53,516 bases of DNA from Paludibacteraceae bacterium (GCA_017450605.1 JAFSTG010000077.1:1-53516); one strand, 5' to 3'; positions 10,304 through 19,487 are shown, counted from the stretch's first letter. The notes: generated by a model not told the origin, from the sequence alone. Numbers and translations are program-made.

Positions 10304-11542
10304 TTATTGACAAACGATTATTTTTCTGCTATTAGTGATATATATTCCGGGTTGCAGATTATTGGCATCAACGGCACGACCATCAATGGTATAAACTGTA
10401 CCGGACACCTGCGGTTCAGCAATTGAATTTTGCATAACAGCTGAGTCATCACTAAAATCGCGCAACGCTTTCAACGAGAATAAGGCTTCTGACACCTTGC
10501 CGTTGTTGGGATTAAATAAACCATGATTATACCACGGCTCATAAACATGGTTGTTGTATGGATTTTCTTCAGGGAACCAATATAATACGCCCTCAAGAAA
10601 ATCGAAATCTTTTATTGTATTAACTAAATCGTCGAGAAAAGCTTTTTGTCCGGCAGCACTTGCCGGCCATACAGAAGTAAAATCATAAGTTGCTTTCGTA
10701 TTATACCAATTGTTGAAATAGCCGGTCTCAACTATCATTACAGGTTTATCGGGGAACGTATTGTTTATATTTTGCAGCATATTTCTAAGGCTGCTAAGCG
10801 AATTGTGCCACTCGGGATAGTAACTCAGTCCGATGATATCATAATCGAGGTCAGCCAATCTTTCGTATATATCTTTTGTAGCAGTCCAGTTGTTAGTACG
10901 TTCGGTATGAATTATTATTTTAGCATCGGGACACACCTCGCGGCAAGCTTCGCCTGCTCTTGTTAGCAGACTGATGAAACGAGGCCAGTTGCCGTCTTTG
11001 GTAGGATAGCAACGATAAATCTGTTTTCCTTCCTCCCCCCAAAGCATACCATAACTTATTTCGTTGCCGGTCTGAATAAAATCGGGAGCAGCACCTGCAG
11101 CCACTAATTGCTGTAACACATCTTTAGTATAATCGTAAATCTTCTGGTATAGATTGTTAGTAGAAAGAGCAACCCATTCAGCTGGGATCCATTGATTAGT
11201 GGGGTCTGCCCATGTATCGCTATAATGGAAGTCGAGCATCAGTTTGAGTCCTTCGTCCTTAATGCGCTTGGATAAAGAAATCACATAATCCAAGTCTTGA
11301 ACGACACCTGTTGTACCTTTTTTGGGATTAACAAATAGTCTTACACGCGCCACATTAAATCCTGCTTCATCTCTGAAATACTTAATCAAGTCAGGTATTT
11401 TGTTGCCATTTACATCGGAATATTTTACGTTGGCTGCTTCGTATTTAGGGAGCATGGAAATATCTCCCCCGACAAAGCGGTCTTTAGCTAAAACAGAAAT
11501 AGCGAATAAAAAAAACAGAGGAATTAGGCGATAGTGTTTCAT
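10304..11542 (-). CDS. secreted arabinogalactan endo-beta-1,4-galactanase (GH53)
   Basis: Extracellular glycoside hydrolase family 53 enzyme that cleaves beta-1,4-galactan side chains of pectin; 412 residues. A signal peptide spans about 1-19. The GH53 fold is shown by GGDISMLPKYE, ARVRLFVNP and LMLDFHYSDTWADP. The acid/base Glu161 lies in TGNEISYGMLWG and the nucleophile Glu272 in IVETGYF. The last about 35 residues (VYTIDGRAV, then LQPGIYI, then KIIV) resemble a short type IX/Por-like C-terminal sorting segment, suggesting export through the T9SS or surface anchoring. No SusC/D pair is nearby, so it appears as a solitary gene. It has a long 5' leader. Confidence 0.92.
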   Translation of the reverse strand: MKHYRLIPLFFLFAISVLAKDRFVGGDISMLPKYEAANVKYSDVNGNKIPDLIKYFRDEAGFNVARVRLFVNPKKGTTGVVQDLDYVISLSKRIKDEGLKLMLDFHYSDTWADPTNQWIPAEWVALSTNNLYQKIYDYTKDVLQQLVAAGAAPDFIQTGNEISYGMLWGEEGKQIYRCYPTKDGNWPRFISLLTRAGEACREVCPDAKIIIHTERTNNWTATKDIYERLADLDYDIIGLSYYPEWHNSLSSLRNMLQNINNTFPDKPVMIVETGYFNNWYNTKATYDFTSVWPASAAGQKAFLDDLVNTIKDFDFLEGVLYWFPEENPYNNHVYEPWYNHGLFNPNNGKVSEALFSLKALRDFSDDSAVMQNSIAEPQVSGTVYTIDGRAVDANNLQPGIYITNSRKIIVCQ

Positions 11543-11825
11543 TGTATTAGTTAATTTATAGTGAGAAACTTTATTATGTTAAAATTCAATCGATTACTCG
11601 TTACTGACAGGTAGATGACAGGAACATGACAGGAAGATGACAGGAGTGAAGTCCTATTAACTCGCTGTAACACACACAATTAGGCTGAATTTTAAGTTAT
11701 ATTTCACAATCACCTCATTTTGATTAGATAATCAACCTGTTAGCAGGCGAGTTGAGTTGAAAATTTAATAACTACATAAACTATTTTTAACCCTGCAAAG
11801 GTAATAAATAATTTTCGAATATCAA
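11543..11825 (-). promoter_or_regulatory. long 5' leader and promoter of the GH53 gene
   Basis: The gene-free stretch 11543-11904 contains, on the minus strand, a promoter with -33 TTTG (11826-11823), a 19-nt spacer and the -7 box TACCTTTG (11803-11796). This predicts a 5' UTR of about 245 nt. The UTR holds four tandem 11-bp repeats (11606-11649), a small CCTG-TTAG-CAGG hairpin (near 11749) and complementary AACTCGC/GCGAGTT segments about 80 nt apart. I do not recognise a known riboswitch. A structured or protein-bound leader is inferred. Confidence 0.45.
11606..11649. repeat. four tandem copies of an 11-bp repeat
   Basis: Units starting GACAGG begin at 11606, 11617, 11628 and 11639 with a constant period of 11 bp; the first three end AT. 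They lie in the leader upstream of the GH53 gene. A period of 11 bp is close to one DNA helical turn, which fits repeated binding of one protein along one face, or simple slippage. Confidence 0.75.
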
Positions 11826-11859
11826 AAAGAGACCGCCTAATGGTATAGGTGGTCTCTTT
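11826..11859 (-). terminator. intrinsic terminator after the acyl-CoA ligase gene
   Basis: Inverted repeat AAAGAGACCGCCT (11826-11838) and AGGTGGTCTCTTT (11847-11859): 13 pairs with one G-T wobble and an 8-nt loop. On the minus strand the stem is followed by a short T run. It lies 45 nt downstream of the acyl-CoA ligase stop codon and slightly overlaps the -33 box of the GH53 promoter, separating the two transcripts. Confidence 0.8.
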
Positions 11860-11904
11860 CAAAAAGAAATATTGCGAACTTATAGAGACGTAATAATGCT
11901 GTTT

Positions 11905-13569
11905 TTATTTATACATGAATCTCTTTATGCTGCGTTTCGGAGTCTTCTCGAACTCTTCGGCGACAAGTTCAATTTTTGCAATCTGAGAATAAGGTGGAAG
12001 TTGTCGGTTGAGTTCTACAAGGTTATTGTCCATCAATTGGTCGATAGTTAATTTTGAGTAAGCAGGTTGCTTCAATATTGCTTTATCCGGATAAACCAGA
12101 GCCACAAGATGTCCTTGACGTGAAACCACAACCGATTCACTTACTCCCGGTTGATTATTGACCTTATCCTCAATCTCTTCGGGGTATATATTCTGTCCGC
12201 TTGAACTTAAAATCATAGCCTTCGAGCGTCCTCTAATAAACAGATTACCCTTATCATCGATAGTTCCGAGGTCGCCAGTATGCAACCATCCGTCCTTGTC
12301 GATTGCCTGTGCTGTTGCCTCATCGTTTTTATAGTATCCCATCATCACATGTTCACCTCTGAACAATATCTCTCCCACCACATTTTGCGGGTCGGCAGAG
12401 TCGATACGCAGTTCATTACGTGTTACACACTTACCGCAGCAACCTTGTACCTCGTCGTACCAATGCTCATAGCAGATAAGAGGACCGGCTTCTGTCATAC
12501 CATAGCCTACTACAAACGGGAATTTGATGCGTCGGAAGACCTTCTCTACCTCTTGATTGATAGCTGCGCCACCGGTAATTAGCCAAATCAGGTTACCGCC
12601 AAATGCCTGCATCAGTTGGTTGTATATTTTTTTCTCTACTATACGGCACAACAGTGGTGTGTTCCATAACAACTTAACGAGAGGTTTGTTAAGAGCCGGG
12701 AAAATTTTTGCTTTGAATATCTTTTCGAGTACAAGAGGTACTGTTAGAATCATATAAGGCTTAGTCTCTGCATAGGCTTTCAGTAAAACAGTAGGAGAAG
12801 GAGTTTTACTTAAGAAATACACATGGCACCCACCAGCTACCTGATAGAGGAACTCAATTGTCATACCAAACATGTGAGCAAGCGGAAGCATACAAACCTC
12901 TGTCCACCCTGCATGGTTAGGAATTGTCTCCTGACTGAACTGGACATTGGCAGATATGTTTCTATACGATAGCATCACACCCTTAGGAGCACTTGTTGTT
13001 CCTGATGTGTAGTTGATTATCATCAACTCATCTAAATTATCTGTAGGGAAGTTAACATCAGTTTTGCCATATCCGTTAGGATACCGCTGAACAAACAATT
13101 GTTCTCCTTTTTCTTGTGCCTTTGCCTCGAGTTCGGTTTTAGCATAAAGGATATGAAAATCTTCGGTGCTGAAAGCAATATTTACATTAGGAGTATTGTC
13201 CATTGATATCTTTGCCCAGACCGAATCTCCTGCAAAAATTGCTTTAGCATCAGAGTGATTGATAAGTTTTTCTATATCCTGACCCACGAAGGCATCCATA
13301 ACAGAAACTATAACTCCCCTATTAGCTGCAATGCTAAGTAGAGCAAGTGCCCAATTGGCGCAGTTCTTCGAACAAATAACCACCTTATCGCCTTTCTTAA
13401 GTCCGGCAGCTTCCAATACGCATTTAAGTCTCGCCATCGCAGCTGCCATCTCACCATAGGTATAATTTGTTTCACCGTCGTAATCGGTAAGTGCGGGTTC
13501 GTCCCAATACTTTGGAATAGTTTTGTTGTAATAATCAAAAAAATGACGTGTTGGTTCTAATGTTGCCAT
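11905..13569 (-). CDS. AMP-dependent acyl-CoA/long-chain fatty-acid ligase
   Basis: ANL-superfamily adenylate-forming enzyme, 554 residues, probably activating fatty acids to acyl-CoA (or acyl-ACP). Motifs: P-loop YTSGTTSAPKG (187-197), VGYGMTEAGPLICY (about 350-365), GDLGTIDDKGNLFIRGRSK (around 430-450) and the C-terminal catalytic-lysine region TPKRSIKRFMY. It is monocistronic, with its own terminator, and diverges from parE across a 300-bp gap. Chain-length preference cannot be read from the sequence. Confidence 0.9.
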   Translation of the reverse strand: MATLEPTRHFFDYYNKTIPKYWDEPALTDYDGETNYTYGEMAAAMARLKCVLEAAGLKKGDKVVICSKNCANWALALLSIAANRGVIVSVMDAFVGQDIEKLINHSDAKAIFAGDSVWAKISMDNTPNVNIAFSTEDFHILYAKTELEAKAQEKGEQLFVQRYPNGYGKTDVNFPTDNLDELMIINYTSGTTSAPKGVMLSYRNISANVQFSQETIPNHAGWTEVCMLPLAHMFGMTIEFLYQVAGGCHVYFLSKTPSPTVLLKAYAETKPYMILTVPLVLEKIFKAKIFPALNKPLVKLLWNTPLLCRIVEKKIYNQLMQAFGGNLIWLITGGAAINQEVEKVFRRIKFPFVVGYGMTEAGPLICYEHWYDEVQGCCGKCVTRNELRIDSADPQNVVGEILFRGEHVMMGYYKNDEATAQAIDKDGWLHTGDLGTIDDKGNLFIRGRSKAMILSSSGQNIYPEEIEDKVNNQPGVSESVVVSRQGHLVALVYPDKAILKQPAYSKLTIDQLMDNNLVELNRQLPPYSQIAKIELVAEEFEKTPKRSIKRFMYK

Positions 13570-13869
13570 AATAAATACTGATTTGTTAGTTTAAATTTGT
13601 GTTTGCTTTAGTTATTGGGTTGCAAAAATAAGAAAAAGCCGATTGTAGAAAAAATTATTGGTGTTTTTTTTATTATTTAAGTGTAAAAAGCCAATTTATG
13701 TGGCGAAAATTCGAAATACGGGGTAAAATTACGAGATACGCGGTAAGTGTATTTCCTTATTAAAATATTTTTTGTAACTTTGCAGCTGCTTTTAACAACC
13801 TGCATAACTCATTTTTGCGAGCAGTGTAAAAAAGTGGGTAGGACCGAAAAAAGATAATTCTAATAGAAT
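13570..13869. promoter_or_regulatory. divergent promoter region between the acyl-CoA ligase and parE
   Basis: 300 bp without a gene. On the plus strand TAACTTTG (13775-13782) is a -7 box for parE, about 88 nt before its ATG; a -33 box is weak. On the minus strand TATTTTTG (13630-13623) is a candidate -7 box for the ligase. Between them lie two similar 16-mers, 13711-13726 and 13731-13746 (pattern CGARATACGNGGTAA), spaced 20 bp apart, just upstream of the parE -7 box. No other gene or RNA is recognisable. Confidence 0.5.
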
Positions 13870-15771
13870 ATGGCAACAGACGCGAACAACACAGTACAGT
13901 ACACAGAAGAAAACATTATCCATCTGGACGACAGAGACCACATTCGTCTTCGTCCCGGTATGTATATCGGCAAGTTAGGCGACGGTTCGCATTCAGACGA
14001 CGGAATATACGTTTTAATGAAAGAGACTATTGACAACTCTATAGATGAATTCAGGATGGGGGAAGGCAAGATTATCGAGGTTACCGTTGCAGATGGCAAG
14101 GTAACTGTAAGAGATTATGGCAGAGGTATTCCGTTGGGAAAGATGATAGATGCAGTATCAATACTGAATACGGGTGGCAAATACGATACAAAAGCGTTCA
14201 AGAAATCTGTAGGTTTAAACGGAGTTGGTACGAAGGCTGTCAATGCTCTGTCGAAAAGGTTTATAGTTCAATCATTCAGAGACGAAAAGACCCGCCGTGC
14301 GGAGTTCTGCCAGGGGCATCTTGTAAGCGATAGCGGAATAGTGGACATGCCAGCAGGTGAGAGCCGCGGGACATTAATTGAATTTGAGCCCGATTCATCA
14401 AAAGGATTGTTCGAAAATTATGCATTTCGCGACGATTTCATCGAGACGATGCTTCAAAATTATTCGTACCTGAACACAGGTCTTACCATAGTTTACAACG
14501 GCAAAAAATTTCAGTCGAAGAATGGTTTGTACGACCTGTTGAACGACAACATGACAGTTGATGCTCTCTATCCGATTATTCACCTCAAGGGCGAAGACAT
14601 TGAGATTGCACTGACGCATGCCAACCAAAATAATGAGGAATATCATTCATTCGTCAATGGTCAGCATACCATACAAGGTGGTACTCACCAAGCTGCCTAC
14701 AGAGAGGCATTAGGTAGAACCATAAAAGACTTTTTCGGAAGAAACTTCGAGTTATCGGACATACGTAACGGCATAGTAGGAGCTATTGCCATTAACGTTG
14801 AGGAGCCTACATTTGAGTCGCAGACAAAAATCAAATTAGGTTCTCGTGACATGTCGCCCGAAGAAGGCAGCATCACAATCAATAAGTTTGTAAACGACTT
14901 TGTCGGGCACGAGTTGGATAATTACTTGCACCGCCACCCTGAAATAGCGGAGGCAATGCTAAAGAAGATTCAGGATTCTGAACGAGAGCGCAAGGCCATA
15001 GCAGGAATTACGAAACTCCAACGTGAGCGTGCGAAAAAGAACATGCTCAACAACCCGAAACTGAGAGACTGCCGTGTACACTTCAACGACAACAAGCCAA
15101 CCAGTTCGTCGAAAGAAGCCGACGACGATTTACGTTTAGAGAGTTCGATCTTTATCACCGAGGGTCTTTCAGCTTCCGGTTCGATAACTCAGTCAAGAGA
15201 CGTGATGACTCAAGCTGTTTTTTCATTAAGAGGGAAACCTCTAAATAGTTATGGACTGACAAAAAAAGTAGTTTACGAAAACGAAGAGTTCAATTATTTG
15301 CAATCGGCACTCAACATAGAAGACGGTTTAGACGACTTACGATATAACAAAGTGATAATAGCCACTGATGCCGATGTAGATGGGATGCACATTAGGTTGC
15401 TTATGCTAACATTCTTTCTTCAATTTTTTCCAGATTTGGTAAAAAAAGGGCACGTCTATATACTACAGACCCCGCTTTTCAGAGTAAAAAACAAGAAGGA
15501 AGTACGATACTGCTATAGCGAAGAAGAAAGGATAAAGGCAATAGAGGACTTGTCTCCCAACCCTGAGATAACTCGTTTTAAAGGATTGGGAGAGATTTCG
15601 TCAAGCGAATTCAAATATTTTATCGGCAAAGATATCCGCTTAGACCAAGTTACATTGCGAAAAGAAGACACCGTGTCTGAGTTGATGGACTTTTACATGG
15701 GAAAAAACACAACCGACCGCCAACAGTTCATTATCGACAACTTGGTGGTAGAAGAAGATGCTGTTGACTAA
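13870..15771 (+). CDS. parE: DNA topoisomerase IV subunit B
   Basis: ATPase subunit of a type IIA topoisomerase that decatenates daughter chromosomes; 633 residues. GHKL ATPase motifs: ETIDNSIDE (52-60) and GRGIP (84-88), with RPGMYIG near 28-34. Lys and QTK-loop elements follow (QTKIKLGS). The TOPRIM domain has EGLSASG (431-437) with the catalytic Glu431, and DADVDG (500-505). The parE versus gyrB choice rests on length and the [14 protein letters not shown] form of the TOPRIM. The residue after EG is Leu rather than the usual Asp. No parC follows directly; the next gene is a small membrane protein. Confidence 0.92.
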   Translation: MATDANNTVQYTEENIIHLDDRDHIRLRPGMYIGKLGDGSHSDDGIYVLMKETIDNSIDEFRMGEGKIIEVTVADGKVTVRDYGRGIPLGKMIDAVSILNTGGKYDTKAFKKSVGLNGVGTKAVNALSKRFIVQSFRDEKTRRAEFCQGHLVSDSGIVDMPAGESRGTLIEFEPDSSKGLFENYAFRDDFIETMLQNYSYLNTGLTIVYNGKKFQSKNGLYDLLNDNMTVDALYPIIHLKGEDIEIALTHANQNNEEYHSFVNGQHTIQGGTHQAAYREALGRTIKDFFGRNFELSDIRNGIVGAIAINVEEPTFESQTKIKLGSRDMSPEEGSITINKFVNDFVGHELDNYLHRHPEIAEAMLKKIQDSERERKAIAGITKLQRERAKKNMLNNPKLRDCRVHFNDNKPTSSSKEADDDLRLESSIFITEGLSASGSITQSRDVMTQAVFSLRGKPLNSYGLTKKVVYENEEFNYLQSALNIEDGLDDLRYNKVIIATDADVDGMHIRLLMLTFFLQFFPDLVKKGHVYILQTPLFRVKNKKEVRYCYSEEERIKAIEDLSPNPEITRFKGLGEISSSEFKYFIGKDIRLDQVTLRKEDTVSELMDFYMGKNTTDRQQFIIDNLVVEEDAVD

Positions 15772-15853
15772 GAAAAACCTCTTAACCAATACAAATCATT
15801 TTTTAGAAGTACCTTTAAATCAGAATTTCAAAAGAGCCTAAATATATTTCAAA

Positions 15854-16276
15854 ATGTGGTGGATTCCATTATTAATATTTGTACTATTAAGTATCACCAC
15901 TCTTATTCTTATTGAGATAAGAGAACGCAAGCGTCAAGCAAATCCGGCTTCAAATAATAATAGAAGAGAAGAAAAGAAGACTGCAGATAGCAATTGTTGT
16001 GGTGAGCACTTAGTATGCGAACGCGAAACACTACTCAACTCTTCTCCGGAGATAATATATTACGATGATGAGGAGTTAGACTCTTTAGCAGGAATAGAAT
16101 CCGACCAGTTCACAGAAGAACAGACGGAAGAGATATCCGAAATATTTCATAGTCTGCAAGAGACAGATGTAATTGGTTGGGCTCGGAGTTTGCAATTAAG
16201 GAATATCAACATTCCGTTGTCGCTTCGCGATGAAGTGCTTTTAGTAATAAAAGAACAACGAGCAAAATCTCATTAA
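15854..16276 (+). CDS. small conserved membrane protein with a CCGEH motif
   Basis: 140 residues. One N-terminal transmembrane helix (about 3-21) is followed by a basic linker (RERKRQ), then a cysteine motif CCGEHLVCE (about 49-57) and an acidic C-terminal half. The Cys/His arrangement could bind a metal, which is inference. It resembles short uncharacterised membrane proteins found in Bacteroidales but I cannot assign a function. It is 82 nt downstream of parE and convergent with the CPBP protease gene. Confidence 0.75.
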   Translation: MWWIPLLIFVLLSITTLILIEIRERKRQANPASNNNRREEKKTADSNCCGEHLVCERETLLNSSPEIIYYDDEELDSLAGIESDQFTEEQTEEISEIFHSLQETDVIGWARSLQLRNINIPLSLRDEVLLVIKEQRAKSH

Positions 16277-16284
16277 GACTAAGT

Positions 16285-17142
16285 CTATCGCTTATTCTTT
16301 TTTAGTTCCCTAAACACCACATACAGCATTGCTATGGTAAGCACAGCGCTCAGAATGCCGAGCCACAGAGTGTCGCCGGTTCCCAATGTATCGAGCGCAT
16401 CAACATCCTTCCCGAGCGATTTAAAAACATAATAGAGGGCAACAACTGAGAAGTTGTTGGTCAAGTGCGCTGCTATCGGTAACCATAAGGAATTGCTATA
16501 GAGCAATAGATAACCGAACAAAGCTCCCATAAGCATGCGTGGAACAAAGCCGAGAAACTGCAGATGTACAGCAGAAAAGATAACAGCGCATACCCATATA
16601 GCAGCATGTTTACTACGATTATTAGAAAAAATGTTATATAGCGTAGCCCTAAAACAGAGTTCCTCGCTTATAGCAGGAACAAGAGCCATAACGATAAGAT
16701 TCACTATAAGTGCTAAAAAATTATCGACATCAAGGAAAGAAGCCAACAAAGCATTAGCAGCTTCTTCTTGCTGCAGCATAAGAGCTTCAAGCGAAGAGAG
16801 AAAGGCAGGAAGATGAAGTTGCTGATTTACCCAACCTAACAGATTAACGAAGGGTAAAGCAGCAATCATAAGAAATACAACCAATAAAAAAATGTAGCCG
16901 GAGGGCGCAGATTTTAAATATAGATATTCAAAGGGATGAGGAGAAAAGAGATAAGCAGCTAAAACACTCGGAACGCAAAATACCGCCAGTGTTTGTAAGA
17001 ATTGCAGCAGTTTGAGATTTATATGCGGACATAAAATTATCACACTCATAACCAAACCACCACATAAAATCATCAGCAGAAGAAACAATAAAAGTTTCAT
17101 CCACAAGGAACTATCCTGTAACCTTCCTTTCAGAACTGACAT
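16285..17142 (-). CDS. CPBP-family intramembrane metalloprotease
   Basis: Integral membrane protein of 285 residues with about seven to eight hydrophobic helices. It carries the CPBP/Rce1-type motifs EELCFR (E160, E161, R165), a His in FSAVHLQ (H193) and a His/Asn pair in AAHLTNNF (H226, N230), so the putative active site is complete. Members include CAAX proteases and bacteriocin-immunity proteins; the substrate here is unknown. It starts just after the terminator of the upstream zinc-ribbon operon. Confidence 0.88.
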   Translation of the reverse strand: MSVLKGRLQDSSLWMKLLLFLLLMILCGGLVMSVIILCPHINLKLLQFLQTLAVFCVPSVLAAYLFSPHPFEYLYLKSAPSGYIFLLVVFLMIAALPFVNLLGWVNQQLHLPAFLSSLEALMLQQEEAANALLASFLDVDNFLALIVNLIVMALVPAISEELCFRATLYNIFSNNRSKHAAIWVCAVIFSAVHLQFLGFVPRMLMGALFGYLLLYSNSLWLPIAAHLTNNFSVVALYYVFKSLGKDVDALDTLGTGDTLWLGILSAVLTIAMLYVVFRELKKNKR

Positions 17143-17159
17143 AATTATTCAAATAAAAA

Positions 17160-17197
17160 GATGTGTTAAAATAGCACAGTTACTATCTTAACACATC
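17160..17197 (-). terminator. intrinsic terminator of the DUF5606-nif3-zinc ribbon operon
   Basis: GATGTGTTAA (17160-17169) pairs with TTAACACATC (17188-17197). The stem is extended by ATAG/CTAT (17171-17174 / 17183-17186) around an 8-nt loop. On the minus strand it is followed by a T run (CTTTTTA). It lies 16 nt past the zinc-ribbon gene stop codon. Confidence 0.85.
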
Positions 17198-17212
17198 TCA
17201 AAAGATAATATA

Positions 17213-17986
17213 CTACTTATTAGCAGCATTTTTCATTTCGTTAGCCATTTCAGGATCAACTAAGATTCTGCCGCAATACTCGCAAACAATAATTTTCTTA
17301 CGAAGTCGGATATCCAATTGCCTTTGTGCCGGAATCTTATTGAAACAACCAGCGCAGGAGTCACGCTCAACAGTAACAACAGCCAAACCGTTTCGCGCAT
17401 TTTTGCGGATACGGTTGAAAGCATTAAGATAACGCTCGTCGATATGTTTTTCAAGTTCAAGAGCACGAGCCTTAAGATTTTCTGTTTCTTGCTTTGTCTC
17501 TGCAAGAATATCGTTAAGTTCAGCTTTCTTCTGGTTCAAATCGACAGTACTTTCTTCAATAGATTTGATAGTTTTAGCTTTTTCCTCCTGATGATTCTCG
17601 AGCGAAGCGGTATATTCTTTGATGCGCTTCTGGCAAAGTTCGATTTCCGAATTCTGAAACTCTATCTCTTTGGTAAGATTATCATATTCGCGGTTATTAC
17701 GAACGTTGTCTTGCTGCTGTTTGTAGCGAGCAATCATAGCATTTGCCTGCTCTATTCCTACACGGCGTTCGCTGATTTGCGATTCAAGATTTTTAATCTC
17801 AGCCTCAATATTCTGCAAACGGAAACGAAGACCTTCAACTTCATCGCCCTTGTCTTTTACTTCTTGTGGTAATTCTCCTTGCAAAACACGTAAGCGATCT
17901 ATTTCGCTATCTACCTGTTGCAACTCATAGAGAGCCTTCAGTTTGCTCTCGATAGTAATTTCTTTTTCTTGTTTTTCTTTTGCCAT
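17213..17986 (-). CDS. coiled-coil protein with C4 zinc ribbon
   Basis: 257 residues. A long coiled coil (about 15-185, heptad-rich with many E, K, Q and R) is followed by a C-terminal C4 zinc ribbon with cysteines at 211/214 (CAGC) and 235/238 (CEYC). It matches the bacterial zf-RING_7 / CT398-like family, which has been suggested to link nucleic acid or export functions but has no settled role. It sits 24 nt after nif3 and is the last gene before the terminator. This nif3-zinc ribbon pairing recurs widely in bacteria. Confidence 0.88.
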   Translation of the reverse strand: MAKEKQEKEITIESKLKALYELQQVDSEIDRLRVLQGELPQEVKDKGDEVEGLRFRLQNIEAEIKNLESQISERRVGIEQANAMIARYKQQQDNVRNNREYDNLTKEIEFQNSEIELCQKRIKEYTASLENHQEEKAKTIKSIEESTVDLNQKKAELNDILAETKQETENLKARALELEKHIDERYLNAFNRIRKNARNGLAVVTVERDSCAGCFNKIPAQRQLDIRLRKKIIVCEYCGRILVDPEMANEMKNAANK

Positions 17987-18010
17987 AATATGATTATTTT
18001 TAAAATTATA

Positions 18011-18787
18011 CTAAATAAAAGTTTTAATCTGACACACGTCCTTTGTTGCTTTGATACATTTAATCTTATCAGCAAGCAACTCGTAAAACAATTCTTTTGT
18101 ATGCTGTTCTGACTCGAAATGCCCTATATCAAAAACAGAAATACGCCCATCTGAATTAAAAAACTCATGATATTTGAAATCGGCAGAAACATAGGCCTGA
18201 GCTCCCTGCCCAATTGCATCAGGCAGGAATTCACTACCTGCTCCTCCACACATTGCCACCCGTAATATATTATCCGAATCGACAAACGAAGGAAGATATC
18301 TAATTACAGAGGTATGAAAAGCGTCTTTAAGCAATTCCAGAAAATCAGTTATCGTCAAAGGTTGCGGCAAATCGCCGATAACACCCAAGCCGACCTCTGC
18401 ATTATAGGGAGATAGCACTGAATAGTTGCAGATACCCAATCGTTCTGCCATCTTTCCACTAACGCCCGACCTATACTTATCAATAGAAGTATGAGCACTG
18501 TAAACGACCAAACCATGACGTATAATCTTAAGGACACACCTCTCGATATATGTTTCAGAACTTATGCGTTTCAGTCCTTTGAAAAGAAGCGGGTGGTGAG
18601 ACACTATCATCTGACAATTATTCTCGATAGCCTCATCAACAACATCCTCTGTTACATCTATACACAACAAAGCAGAGGAAACCTGTTGATTTCTCTGCCC
18701 TATCTGGAGGCCCGAATTGTCCCAAGACTCTTGGTTAGACAGCGGCGCCACACTTTCTATCAATTCTATTATCTCACCGGCAAACAC
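18011..18787 (-). CDS. Nif3-like dinuclear metal-centre protein
   Basis: Nif3/YbgI/GTP cyclohydrolase I type 2 family, 258 residues. Metal-site motifs are SHHPLLFKGLKRI, HTSIDKYRSGVS and, near the C-terminus, DIGHFESE. Many Bacteroidetes and Firmicutes Nif3 proteins are about 365 residues because of an inserted PII-like domain. Here the length and sequence show the short form without the insert. The start overlaps the end of the DUF5606 gene by 1 nt. The family forms a hexameric toroid and its biochemical role is unsettled. Confidence 0.92.
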   Translation of the reverse strand: MFAGEIIELIESVAPLSNQESWDNSGLQIGQRNQQVSSALLCIDVTEDVVDEAIENNCQMIVSHHPLLFKGLKRISSETYIERCVLKIIRHGLVVYSAHTSIDKYRSGVSGKMAERLGICNYSVLSPYNAEVGLGVIGDLPQPLTITDFLELLKDAFHTSVIRYLPSFVDSDNILRVAMCGGAGSEFLPDAIGQGAQAYVSADFKYHEFFNSDGRISVFDIGHFESEQHTKELFYELLADKIKCIKATKDVCQIKTFI

Positions 18788-19320
18788 TATCCTCTTTTGG
18801 CACCAACTCCGGTTTTAACGGTTACAGCTGATGACTTTTGTGTTTTAACTTGTGACTTGGTATTTACCTTATGTTCTGCTTTCTCTACCTTATCCTCAAC
18901 TAATACCGACTCAGCCTCATTTTCATCGGAAACAGAAAAATCGGTATTGCCGGTTTTAACGAGAATATTATACCAAAGCAGAAGTTTACGAATATCCGAC
19001 GGATAAACTCTATCGCGGTCGAAGTCTGGAACTATCCGTGCGAAGTAAGAACGGAGTTCATCGTTACTTGCTTTTTTAATATCAAACTTTACGGGTTCTG
19101 ATTTCTCGAAGTTTTTAAGTTTCTCAAGCACGTCATGCAGTGGTATATCATCACCTTCGGTAAACATAGAGATATCAGCCAAACTTACGACTTTGTCATG
19201 AGCATAAGTCGGCATACGTTTGCAGTCTTCAAGCGATTCAATAATCAACATGTTATTACCTCTACTAACCAAACGGTATAACCCCGGCTTACCTGTAATA
19301 GCAAGAATGTTTTTAAGCAT
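18787..19320 (-). CDS. DUF5606 protein
   Basis: 177 residues. The opening LKNILAITGKPGLYRLVSR and the following MLIIESLEDCKRMPTYAHDKV match the DUF5606 family, which is conserved across Bacteroidetes and has no known function. A structured N-terminal part (about 1-125) is followed by an acidic then lysine-rich, low-complexity tail. It is the first gene of the three-gene operon with nif3 and the zinc ribbon protein, and its promoter overlaps the divergent smpB promoter. Confidence 0.85.
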   Translation of the reverse strand: MLKNILAITGKPGLYRLVSRGNNMLIIESLEDCKRMPTYAHDKVVSLADISMFTEGDDIPLHDVLEKLKNFEKSEPVKFDIKKASNDELRSYFARIVPDFDRDRVYPSDIRKLLLWYNILVKTGNTDFSVSDENEAESVLVEDKVEKAEHKVNTKSQVKTQKSSAVTVKTGVGAKRG

Positions 19321-19438
19321 AAAATATTGTAAATTAAAAAATTATTCTATGTATAACAATTGATGAGCATTGTTCAAATAAAATTCAATTAATAGCATAA
19401 AGATTTAGAAAACCTGCTTGCATATCAATTGAGTGCTG

Positions 19439-19469
19439 CAAAAATACTATAAATATTTGAATTAACAAA
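19439..19469 (-). promoter_or_regulatory. promoter of the DUF5606-nif3 operon
   Basis: On the minus strand: -33 TTTG (19469-19466), a 19-nt spacer and the -7 box TATTTTTG (19446-19439). It is interleaved with the oppositely directed smpB promoter at 19456-19487, so RNA polymerase binding at one should exclude the other. Confidence 0.55.
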
Positions 19470-19487
19470 ATAAAATTTGTAATTTTG
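19456..19487 (+). promoter_or_regulatory. smpB promoter
   Basis: -33 TTTG (19456-19459), a 20-nt spacer and the -7 box TAATTTTG (19480-19487), the Bacteroidetes consensus. The smpB ATG follows about 62 nt later. Confidence 0.65.

Noticed and set aside
10284-10313. Inverted repeat TTGTCAA ... TTGACAA at the GH53 stop codon
   Set aside because: Seven-base arms, a 16-nt loop and no T tract; it overlaps the stop codon and cannot be distinguished from chance.
16278-16288. Small palindrome AGACTAAGTCT between the convergent small membrane protein and CPBP genes
   Set aside because: Only 5 bp of stem with no T run; too weak to call a terminator.
18144-18155. GCCCATCTGA, part of the putative operator motif, inside nif3
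   Set aside because: It lies in coding sequence with no promoter nearby; a 10-mer match is probably chance, and it shows that short cores of this motif are not specific.
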